Positions 7,731 through 13,948 of a stretch of DNA of 18,118 nucleotides are shown here, one piece after another. The notes below the pieces were generated by a model, which worked only from the letters and a program-made list of their open reading frames with translations, was not told where the DNA came from and did not search any database. The position numbers were made by a program, and so were the translations under genes. Origin of the DNA: Clostridiales bacterium (GTDB lineage Bacteria; Bacillota; Clostridia; Christensenellales; Aristaeellaceae); NCBI GenBank assembly GCA_004557805.1, contig SFFS01000089.1:1-18118 (forward strand). Direction: 5' to 3'. How positions within the stretch are numbered: the stretch's first letter is position 1; each line of letters starts with the position of its first letter.

Positions 7731-8855
7731 ATGAAAATTTCGAAAAAAGACGCGCTGATGTGGTTTGAATTTTTTGCCGCGCTGCCGGAGGATGAGGAGA
7801 TTCTTCCGCATCAGCAGGAAATCGTATACGCCGCGTTTTCGCAGATTGAGGATGCGATCGACGCGCGCAACGAGAGGCTGATGGCCGAAATTCCCGGCCT
7901 GAAATCGCTCGCCGGGCGGACGTATTATGTCGGCGACGACGCAAAATTCCCGCGCGGCTGCAAATCGTGCCTGCTGGGCACCGGACTTTCCGCCGTGCGC
8001 AAGACGAACAAATGCAACCTGCACTGCCGCTTCTGCTACGATTACGGCCAGATGGACTGCCAGCCGCCGGTAGGCGAGGGCATGTGGGAAATCGGCGGGA
8101 CGAAATTCTATGAGCGCGACCTCGATCTGCTGCTGTCCGTGCAGAAGAAGCCGACGGGCATTTCGTATGTGTATCTCGAGCCGTTCATGGAAATTGAGAA
8201 ATACTACGGCGTAATCGCCAAATTCCATCAGGCGGGCGTGCATCAGCATCTGTATACCAACGGCACGCTGGCGACGGAGGAATCGCTGCGCGCGCTGGGC
8301 GAGGCGGGGCTGAACGAGCTGCGCTTCAATCTCGGCGCGTCGAACTGCGCGGACCGGGTGATTGAAAACATCGCGCTGGCAAAGAAATATATTCCGTATG
8401 TGGGCATTGAAACGCCGATGACGCCGGAGCTGTTTGAAGGATTCCTTGCCAAGAAGGAGAAGATCCTCGCGACAGGGCTGGATTTCATCAACTGCGCTGA
8501 GCTGCATTTGAATCCGAACAACATTGGCAATTATGCGGGCGAAAACCTGTATATCTGCCGGCAGGGATATGTATCGCCCGTCTGGAGCCGCGAAATGACG
8601 CTGAAGCTGATGAAGATTGCCGATGCGGAGAAGTGGCCCGTCGCCGTGCACGATTGCTGCAACCTCACCAAATTTGCGCGCGACCTGAACCTGCGCGCCA
8701 AGGAGGGCGGCTGGTTCGGCTCGAGCAGCTATGCATGCGAGTTCGACCGCACGCCGTTCGAGGCGTTCCTGCCCATCCTGCGCGACGAGACGTTCCGGTT
8801 TTTGACGGAGGAGCCGCTGCCCGAGGGCTACAGGCCGGGCGATATTGTGCTGTAA
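7731..8855 (+). CDS. Radical SAM protein of unknown substrate
   Basis: A 374-residue enzyme with the radical SAM cluster motif at Cys95, Cys99 and Cys102 (CNLHCRFC), expected to bind a 4Fe-4S cluster and cleave S-adenosylmethionine. Later segments such as SYVYLEP (145-151) and HLYTNGTL (173-180) fit the strands of the radical SAM barrel. Extra cysteines at 77, 80 and 110 flank the motif, and a Cys-Cys pair lies in the HDCCNLTKF segment near the C-terminus; these could bind another cluster, but no clear SPASM motif is seen. AAAGGAAG lies 8 bases before the ATG. It follows the ABC exporter by 41 bp, with no promoter visible, so co-transcription is likely. No short precursor peptide gene is nearby, so a peptide-modifying role is not supported. 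Reaction unknown. Confidence 0.85.
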   Translation: MKISKKDALMWFEFFAALPEDEEILPHQQEIVYAAFSQIEDAIDARNERLMAEIPGLKSLAGRTYYVGDDAKFPRGCKSCLLGTGLSAVRKTNKCNLHCRFCYDYGQMDCQPPVGEGMWEIGGTKFYERDLDLLLSVQKKPTGISYVYLEPFMEIEKYYGVIAKFHQAGVHQHLYTNGTLATEESLRALGEAGLNELRFNLGASNCADRVIENIALAKKYIPYVGIETPMTPELFEGFLAKKEKILATGLDFINCAELHLNPNNIGNYAGENLYICRQGYVSPVWSREMTLKLMKIADAEKWPVAVHDCCNLTKFARDLNLRAKEGGWFGSSSYACEFDRTPFEAFLPILRDETFRFLTEEPLPEGYRPGDIVL

Positions 8856-8866
8856 AAGGCTTGCAG

Positions 8867-8921
8867 AAAAAAGGCGCGATGCGCCGGGATCAAAGGTCCC
8901 GGAACATCGCGTCTTTTCTTT
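8867..8921. terminator. Bidirectional terminator between convergent genes
   Basis: An outer stem (CGCGATG 8875-8881 with CATCGCG 8905-8911) and an inner stem (CCGGGA 8884-8889 with TCCCGG 8897-8902) are flanked on the right by TCTTTTCTTT and on the left by six A residues, which read as a T run on the minus strand. It can therefore end both the radical SAM transcript and the ATPase transcript. The last codons and stop of the ATPase gene lie inside it. Confidence 0.9.
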
Positions 8922-9663
8922 GCAGAAACAGCTTGAGAAACTGAACGCTCTCCAGCCGGTCGTATTCTGTTTTGCGGAAACCTTCGCCCGTAATTTCAAG
9001 AATTTCCGCGCCGGGAATGGCCGAAAGCACCGGCGAATGCGTGGCGAGAAGGAACTGGCAGCCGTCCTTTACCGCGTCGAGAATCATCAGACACAGCGCG
9101 TACTGGTTTTCATATGAGAGCGCGCCTTCGGGTTCGTCCAGCAGATAAACGCCGTTGGGACGCAGCCGCGAGCGGAAAAAATCGAGGAACCCCTCTCCGT
9201 GAGAGCAGAGCGCAAGATCGCCCGCGTACAGACTGTCGAGGTCGGCCAGCGTGTGCGCGTGCGGCATTTTCAGATAGTTTTTATCGCCCGCGGTTTCCTC
9301 CGCATCGATGCGCGCGATTTCGCGGCGCCCTTCCTCCTTTGCGCGGCTGACCCAGCCGATATAGGCGATGAAATCTTCGGCGGAGAAGAAAAAGCAGCGC
9401 TTTGCGCCGCGCCGGGCAAGCGTGAACGCGTCTTGGCATTCGGCGATGATCTTTTCACGCTCGATGATGCCCTGGCCGATGCGCGCCGCATCCAGCTTTT
9501 CGGCGAGGATCGACAGAAGCGTCGATTTTCCGCTGCCGTTATCTCCGCAAAGGATGGTTACGGGCGCGGTAAAACGAAGGCGCTCCAGCGCCGCTATAAC
9601 CGGCACCGTGAACGGATACCCCTCGCCCTGATATTTCTTGATAAGCTCCGCAACGTAAATCAT
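8890..9663 (-). CDS. Small AAA/ABC-type predicted ATPase
   Basis: A 257-residue stand-alone ATPase without membrane segments, like the COG3910 group of predicted ATPases. Walker A is GDNGSGKST at 40-48, a degenerate signature SHGEGF lies at 154-159, Walker B is VYLLDEPE at 172-179 with Asp176 and Glu177, and the switch is ATHS at 207-210. It therefore has an SMC/RecF-like arrangement rather than a transporter NBD partner. Function is unknown; such proteins occur alone or in repair and defence contexts, and no partner gene is adjacent here. The frame extends to an ATG at 9693, but a TATAAT box at 9675-9670 lies between, so the ATG at 9663 is chosen. That start has almost no leader and no Shine-Dalgarno. 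The 3' end overlaps the bidirectional terminator. Confidence 0.82.
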   Translation of the reverse strand: MIYVAELIKKYQGEGYPFTVPVIAALERLRFTAPVTILCGDNGSGKSTLLSILAEKLDAARIGQGIIEREKIIAECQDAFTLARRGAKRCFFFSAEDFIAYIGWVSRAKEEGRREIARIDAEETAGDKNYLKMPHAHTLADLDSLYAGDLALCSHGEGFLDFFRSRLRPNGVYLLDEPEGALSYENQYALCLMILDAVKDGCQFLLATHSPVLSAIPGAEILEITGEGFRKTEYDRLESVQFLKLFLQRKDAMFRDL

Positions 9664-9669
9664 GCGCCG

Positions 9670-9678
9670 ATTATAGCA
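9670..9678 (-). promoter_or_regulatory. Extended -10 promoter of the ATPase gene
   Basis: The minus strand reads TGC-TATAAT (9678-9670), six bases before the ATG at 9663. No good -35 box is seen; at the right distance there is only the T run of the upstream terminator (9698-9692). Transcription should begin at or within a base or two of the start codon, giving a leaderless mRNA. Confidence 0.65.
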
Positions 9679-9691
9679 CGGCGCGCGGCGC

Positions 9692-9725
9692 AAAAAAAGA
9701 CGCGCGCGAAAATTTTCCGCGCGCG
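9692..9725 (-). terminator. Terminator of the pepF gene
   Basis: On the minus strand an 8-bp CGCGCGCG stem (9725-9718 with 9708-9701) closes an AT loop and is followed by TC and seven T residues. It begins 17 bases after the original pepF stop at 9742. Its T run doubles as the -35 area of the downstream ATPase promoter. Confidence 0.88.
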
Positions 9726-9741
9726 CCGCGTGAAGGATCGA

Positions 9742-11425
9742 TCAGCCGAGCATCTCGGAGAAGTCGGCCAGCAGTTCGGCGAAATAGTCGAGCGCGGAGA
9801 CGACGGGCTCCGGCGTGGACATATCGATGCCGACGGTTTTCAATTCCTCGATGGGCGTCATGCTGCCGCCGAGCGTGAGGAATTTGCGATAGGCCGCGAC
9901 GGCTTCCTCGCCGCCGGTCAGGATGCGCTTGGCCAGACTGCTTGTTCAGCTCGTAATACATCCTGCTCAGCGATTCGCGCGTCAGCGGCTCGCCCGCTTC
10001 TTCCATGGCGTGCGCCTTCATTTCGAATTCGGCGAACATCGTCTGGCGGAACACCGTCGTGCGGAAGCCTTCCAGCAGGCGGCCGATCAGGGCGGCCTGC
10101 GCCGCCTTATTGTCCGCGAAGCGCTTGCGCAGCGATTCGATCGTCAGCACCTCGTTGCAGGTGGAGGCGACTTCGGCCACGAAAATTGCGTAATTGCTCT
10201 TGGCGTAGGGCTGCGTGCCGTTGGAGAAGTAGCTGTGCATCGCATGGCCCATTTCGTGCGCCAGCGTCATCAGGCCGTCCAGCTCGGGGCGGTAGTTCAA
10301 AAGCACGTAGGGATGCACGCCGTACGCTCCGCCGGAGGAATACGCGCCGCTGCGCTTGTTGGGCGTTTCATATACGTCGATCCAGCCGGCGCCCTTCGCG
10401 GAGCGGACGACGTCCTGATAGTCCTTGCCCAGCGGAGCCACGGCGTCGAGCAGCAGCTCGTATGCGTCATCGTAGGAAAGCTCCATGTGGAAATCCTTCG
10501 CCATGGGGGCGTAGAGATCGTACATGTGCACGGTGGGGATGTTGAAGGCTTTCCTGCGCATTTCGCAATAGGCGCTCAATACCGGCAGCGCGCCATGGAC
10601 GGCTTCGAGCAGGTTATCGTATACGCTCAGCGGGATATCGTCCGGATACAGGGCCGCTTCGCGGGCGCTGGAATAACCATGCGCGCGCGCCTTGAACACG
10701 TTGCCCTTGACGTTGGCGGCGTAAAGCGCGGCGAAGGTGGAGCCGTAGGCGGCGTAGGCCTTCATCATGCGCTCATACGCGCCGCGGCGCACGGTGCGGT
10801 TCGGGCTTTCAAGCATGGAGCCGTAGAGCGCGTTGGTCAGATCGACCACCTTGCCGTTTTCATCGTGTACCTTGCCCAGACTCATATCGACGTTGGTGAA
10901 GAGGTTATAGGCGTTGTGCGCGCCGCCGAGGGCTTCGGAGGCGTTGGCCAGCAGCGTTTCCATTTCAGTGGAAAGCGTATGCGGGCGCATGCGCTCCAGT
11001 CCCTTGAGCATGACGTCGAAATCGGCAAAATCCGGATCGGCGATATACGCTTCGAGCGTTTCCTTCGGCAGGCTCAGAAGCTCCGGCTCGAGGAACGCGA
11101 TGCCCGCGTAGAACTGCGCGGCCAGGCTCTTGGCGCGCGCGTCGAGCGCCTGGAAGAACGGGTCGGCGCCGTTCGCGTCGAGATTGATGTGCGCGTAGGT
11201 GTACAGACGGGAGAGATGCTCGTCGGTTTCATTGGCCAGACGCAGCGCGTTGAGCACCGTGGCGCAGCCCTCGTGGAGCGTTCCGGCGTATTCGGTCAGC
11301 TTAGCCGTGTTTTCCTTGATGAACGAGAAATCGGATTCCCAGTCCTCCTGCGTTTTATAAATGTGCTCCGGCTTCCACAGGCAGCCTTCGGGCACTTCGT
11401 TTCTGGTTTTCGGCAGTTCGATCAT
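9742..11425 (-). pseudogene. pepF: Oligoendopeptidase F, disrupted by internal deletion and frame change
   Basis: An M3-family zinc oligopeptidase gene. Residues 1-496 are intact and include HEMGH at 390-394 and the third zinc ligand region AEVASTCNE with Glu418. After ELNKQ (codon ending at 9938) the frame goes wrong. From 9936 another frame restores a normal PepF tail of 64 residues (LAKRILTGGEEAV... to FSEMLG) ending at 9742. The total is 560 codons instead of about 600, so roughly 40 codons less one base are missing. The lost part should hold the IPHFY...FYVYQYATG segment, whose His and Tyr stabilise the transition state. Read as it stands, the protein continues out of frame to 9671. CGGAGG lies 7 bases before the ATG. 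Real mutation or assembly error cannot be told apart here. Confidence 0.9.
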
Positions 11426-11466
11426 GTCAGTTTCCTCCGAAAAAAATTTGCATTTGCAGCGCTTAT

Positions 11467-11495
11467 AGTGTAGCGCAAATGGAAGAATGATGCAA
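11467..11495 (-). promoter_or_regulatory. Promoter of pepF
   Basis: On the minus strand TTGCAT (11495-11490) and TACACT (11472-11467) are separated by 17 bases. Predicted start near 11460 gives a leader of about 35 bases containing an A/T-rich stretch and the CGGAGG ribosome binding site. Confidence 0.65.
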
Positions 11496-11521
11496 GAGCG
11501 GAAAGACGCGGTTTTCCTCTG

Positions 11522-11538
11522 GCGGCGCATTGCGCCGC
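11522..11538. repeat. Palindrome between the pepF and GAPDH promoters
   Basis: GCGGCGC and GCGCCGC (11522-11528 and 11532-11538) flank ATT. It sits between two divergent promoters, 27 bp from the pepF -35 and 71 bp from the GAPDH -35. It may be an operator or a chance GC palindrome; no known regulator motif is recognised. Confidence 0.4.
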
Positions 11539-11609
11539 TGGGGTACTCCGCTGCCGACATTTTTTTAACAATATTTTGCAAACTCCTGCACGGAACAATA
11601 GAAAATCCC

Positions 11610-11638
11610 TTGATTTTTTTCCTGCATCTGGTTATAAT
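11610..11638 (+). promoter_or_regulatory. Promoter of GAPDH
   Basis: TTGATT (11610-11615) and a perfect TATAAT (11633-11638) are 17 bases apart in an A/T-rich stretch. Predicted start near 11645 gives a leader of about 40 bases ending with AAGGAGG. Strength fits a glycolytic gene. Confidence 0.88.
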
Positions 11639-11684
11639 AATGATTGGTTCAGATTTATGGATTCCATTCAAGGAGGAAATTGGT

Positions 11685-12701
11685 ATGGTTAAAGTTGGCA
11701 TCAACGGTTTTGGCCGCATTGGCCGTCTCGTTTTCCGCGCCGCCTGCGCGAACCCCAACGTCGAAGTGAACGCGATCAACGATCCCTTCATCGATGTGGA
11801 TTACATGGTCTACATGCTCCGCTATGACACCGTGCACGGCCAGTTCCAGGGCACCATCGAAGTCAAGGACGGCGATCTGGTTGTCAACGGCCACGCCATC
11901 AAGGTGTATGCCTGCATGAACCCGCAGGAAATCCCGTGGGCCCAGGCCGGCGCCGAATATATCGTCGAGTCCACCGGCGTGTTCACCACCACCGAAAAGG
12001 CTTCCGCCCACTTCGTCGGCGGCGCCAAGAAGGTCGTCATCTCCGCCCCCGCCAAGGACAAGGAAACTCCTATGTTCGTCATGGGCGTGAACCACGAAAA
12101 GTACACCAAGGACATGAAGGTCGTGTCCAACGCGAGCTGCACCACCAACTGCCTGGCGCCTCTTGCCAGCGTTATCAATGAGAAGTTCGGCATCGCCGAC
12201 GGCCTCATGACCACTGTGCATGCCACCACCGCTACCCAGAAGACCGTTGACGGCCCGTCCAAGAAGGACTGGCGCGGCGGCCGCGGCGCGGCGTTCAACA
12301 TCATCCCGTCCTCCACTGGCGCGGCCAAGGCCGTCGGCGTGGTCATCCCCGAACTGAACGGCAAGCTGACCGGCATGTCCTTCCGCGTGCCCACCGCTGA
12401 CGTTTCCGTCGTTGACCTGACCGTCAACCTCAAGACCCCCACCACCATGGACGAGATCAAGAAGACGATGAAGGAAGCCTCCGAGTCCGAGCGCTGGAAG
12501 GGCATCATCGGCTACACCGAAGACGCCGTCGTTTCCTCCGACTTCATCTCCGACGCCCGCACCTCCATCTTCGATGCCACTGCCGGCATCCAGCTGACCC
12601 CCACCTTCGTCAAGCTGGTCGCGTGGTATGACAACGAATGGGGCTACAGCAACAAGGTTGTCAACCTCATCGAGCACATGGCCAAGGTCGACGCCGAATA
12701 A
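11685..12701 (+). CDS. gap: Glyceraldehyde-3-phosphate dehydrogenase, type I
   Basis: Converts glyceraldehyde-3-phosphate, NAD and phosphate to 1,3-bisphosphoglycerate in glycolysis. The 338-residue protein has the usual length. It opens with the Rossmann motif VGINGFGRIGR, carries Asp33 in the INDPF segment as in NAD-preferring enzymes, has the active-site SNASCTTNC with Cys152, and the catalytic His179 in TTVHATTATQ. AAGGAGG lies 8 bases before the ATG at 11685; the frame is open back to 11487 but that stretch contains the promoter. Codons strongly prefer C-ending forms (ATC, ACC, GTC, AAC), and the CGCG-rich texture of neighbouring genes fades, consistent with very high expression. It is monocistronic, with its own promoter and terminator. 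No phosphoglycerate kinase follows. Confidence 0.98.
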   Translation: MVKVGINGFGRIGRLVFRAACANPNVEVNAINDPFIDVDYMVYMLRYDTVHGQFQGTIEVKDGDLVVNGHAIKVYACMNPQEIPWAQAGAEYIVESTGVFTTTEKASAHFVGGAKKVVISAPAKDKETPMFVMGVNHEKYTKDMKVVSNASCTTNCLAPLASVINEKFGIADGLMTTVHATTATQKTVDGPSKKDWRGGRGAAFNIIPSSTGAAKAVGVVIPELNGKLTGMSFRVPTADVSVVDLTVNLKTPTTMDEIKKTMKEASESERWKGIIGYTEDAVVSSDFISDARTSIFDATAGIQLTPTFVKLVAWYDNEWGYSNKVVNLIEHMAKVDAE

Positions 12702-12749
12702 TTGCTTTTCGGGCAGGTTCCTGCCCTGAAGCCCAAAACGCGAGTTTTT

Positions 12750-12788
12750 CCTCTCTCCTTTCTCTGCGAAAGGGGAGAGGGTTTCTTT
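12750..12788 (+). terminator. Terminator of GAPDH
   Basis: A 13-bp stem with one G-U pair (12750-12762 with 12768-12780) and a 5-nt loop is followed by GTTTCTTT. A smaller hairpin GGGCAG/CTGCCC lies upstream at 12711-12726. The T run merges with the -10 box of the following permease gene. Confidence 0.92.
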
Positions 12789-12793
12789 ATAAT
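12788..12793 (+). promoter_or_regulatory. -10 box of the EamA permease gene
   Basis: A perfect TATAAT starts within the tail of the GAPDH terminator, 14 bases before the GTG start at 12808. The region 17 bases upstream (TGCGAA) is a poor -35 and lies in the terminator stem. Transcription would begin near 12800, leaving a leader of only about 8 bases. Confidence 0.55.
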
Positions 12794-12807
12794 AGAATAG
12801 GCGACGC

Positions 12808-13695
12808 GTGAAAAAGAGAAGCGAATCCAGGGCGATTTTTTTCGCGCTGCTGGCGGCGGCGCTGTATGCGGTGAATATTCCGTTTTCAAAGCTGCTGCTT
12901 CGTCATGTGGATGCGGCGTTTATGGCCGGGCTGCTGTATTTCGGGGCGGGCGTAGGCATGTCCGCGATGCGCCTGCGCGGCCGCGGCCGCGGCGAGCCGC
13001 CGCTTACGCGCAGCGAACTGCCGTATGTGCTTGCAATGATCGCGCTGGATATTCTCGCGCCGATCTGCCTGATGCTGGGGCTTTCCCGCGCGAGCTCAGC
13101 CAATGTGTCGCTGCTGAACAATTTTGAAATCGTCGCCACGGCGCTCGTCGCGCTGCTGCTGTTTGGCGAGAAGGTTTCCGGCGTGATGTGGCTGGCCATT
13201 GGGTTTATTACCGCGTCGAGCGCGCTGCTTTCGTTTGAAGGGACGGAGAGCTTTCAATTTTCCACAGGTTCGCTGTTCGTGCTGGCGGCATGCTGCTGCT
13301 GGGGGCTGGAGAATAACTGCACGCGGAGGCTGTCGGAGAAGAGCGCCGCGCAGATCGTCATCCTCAAGGGGATTTTTTCCGGGCTGGGCTCGATGATCGT
13401 GGCATGGATCGGCGGAGAGCGGTTCCCGCAGGCGAAGTATGCAGCGCTGGTGATGCTGCTCGGGTTCGTCGCCTATGGGCTGAGCATCTATTTCTATGTG
13501 CGCGCGCAGAAGGATCTGGGCGCGGCGCGCACGAGCGCCTGCTATGCGGTCAATCCGTTTGTAGGGTCGCTGCTTTCCCTGGCGTTTTTGCAGGAACCGC
13601 TTTCGCGGACATATCCTGCGGCGCTGGGCGTGATGCTCGTGGGCACGGCGCTGACGGTGTGGGATACGTTCCGGGAAGAGCGCAGGCGGAAGTGA
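12808..13695 (+). CDS. EamA/DMT-family permease
   Basis: A 295-residue integral membrane protein with about ten hydrophobic helices arranged as two EamA repeats, the standard size and shape of the drug/metabolite transporter superfamily. The first helix (AIFFALLAAALYAVNIPFSK, residues 9-28) and the segment SANVSLLNNFEIVATALVALLLFGEK (in which the tail GEK closes the fourth-fifth helix region) are typical of the family. Substrates in this family range from amino acids to metabolites and cannot be assigned. The start is GTG; an in-frame stop at 12793-12795 prevents a longer protein, and starting later would remove the first helix. There is no clear Shine-Dalgarno. It follows GAPDH but has its own -10 box. 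Confidence 0.87.
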   Translation: MKKRSESRAIFFALLAAALYAVNIPFSKLLLRHVDAAFMAGLLYFGAGVGMSAMRLRGRGRGEPPLTRSELPYVLAMIALDILAPICLMLGLSRASSANVSLLNNFEIVATALVALLLFGEKVSGVMWLAIGFITASSALLSFEGTESFQFSTGSLFVLAACCCWGLENNCTRRLSEKSAAQIVILKGIFSGLGSMIVAWIGGERFPQAKYAALVMLLGFVAYGLSIYFYVRAQKDLGAARTSACYAVNPFVGSLLSLAFLQEPLSRTYPAALGVMLVGTALTVWDTFREERRRK

Positions 13696-13728
13696 GCGGC
13701 GCGGGAGAGAACGGACGCGCGCCGGAAA

Positions 13729-13745
13729 GGGCCGCCCTGCGGCCC
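13729..13745 (+). repeat. CCT-loop hairpin after the EamA gene
   Basis: GGGCCGC and GCGGCCC (7 bp) close a CCT triloop 33 bases after the stop codon, followed by CCAAAAAAG-like sequence (C then a run of A). It has the same layout as the hairpin at 7690-7708. Confidence 0.5.
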
Positions 13746-13777
13746 CAAAAAAGAATATGTGAATTTTCAGATAAGAG

Positions 13778-13806
13778 AATCCGCAGAAAATGCGGATTTT
13801 TTCTTT
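13778..13806 (+). terminator. Terminator of the EamA permease gene
   Basis: An 8-bp stem AATCCGCA/TGCGGATT (13778-13785 with 13791-13798) with a GAAAA loop is followed by TTTTC and TTT. It lies about 80 bases after the stop codon. Confidence 0.9.
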
Positions 13807-13856
13807 GGTCAGATAAAGAAAATGGAATTTTAACAAATAAAACTTTCATTTTGCTC

Positions 13857-13885
13857 TTGAATTTTTGGCAAGAATCGGGTATAGT
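13857..13885 (+). promoter_or_regulatory. Promoter of the sodium:alanine symporter gene
   Basis: TTGAAT (13857-13862) and TATAGT (13880-13885) are 17 bases apart. The 40 bases upstream are very A/T-rich for this genome and could serve as an UP element. Predicted start near 13892. Confidence 0.8.
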
Positions 13886-13902
13886 ATTTCGTATATTGAA
13901 TC

Positions 13903-13930
13903 TCCCGAGGGGCGGAACGCCGTTTCGGGA
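13903..13930 (+). promoter_or_regulatory. Structured leader hairpin before the symporter gene
   Basis: TCCCGA (13903-13908) pairs with TCGGGA (13925-13930), and inside it GGCG (13911-13914) pairs with CGCC (13918-13921). The hairpin begins about 11 bases into the predicted transcript and ends just before the purine-rich ribosome binding region. No T run follows. It could stabilise the leader or gate translation; no known riboswitch class is recognised. Confidence 0.45.
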
Positions 13931-13948
13931 AGAAAAGAAGGGGAGCAC

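Noticed and set aside
4052..8855. Ribosomally made, modified peptide (RiPP) cluster: exporter plus radical SAM enzyme
   Set aside because: No short precursor gene is seen in 5879-7730 or around 8856, the exporter has no C39 peptidase domain, and the radical SAM protein shows no clear SPASM or leader-binding domain.
8890..9663. Overcoming-lysogeny or retron-like defence ATPase
   Set aside because: The ATPase fold is compatible, but there is no adjacent nuclease, reverse transcriptase or toxin-like partner, and its neighbours are housekeeping genes.
9930..9945. Programmed ribosomal frameshift in pepF
   Set aside because: There is no slippery heptamer at the junction, and a frameshift alone would still leave about 40 conserved residues missing, so a deletion is needed.
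11487..11684. N-terminal extension of GAPDH
   Set aside because: The in-frame stretch contains the TTGATT/TATAAT promoter and is followed by AAGGAGG and the standard MVKVGINGFG start.
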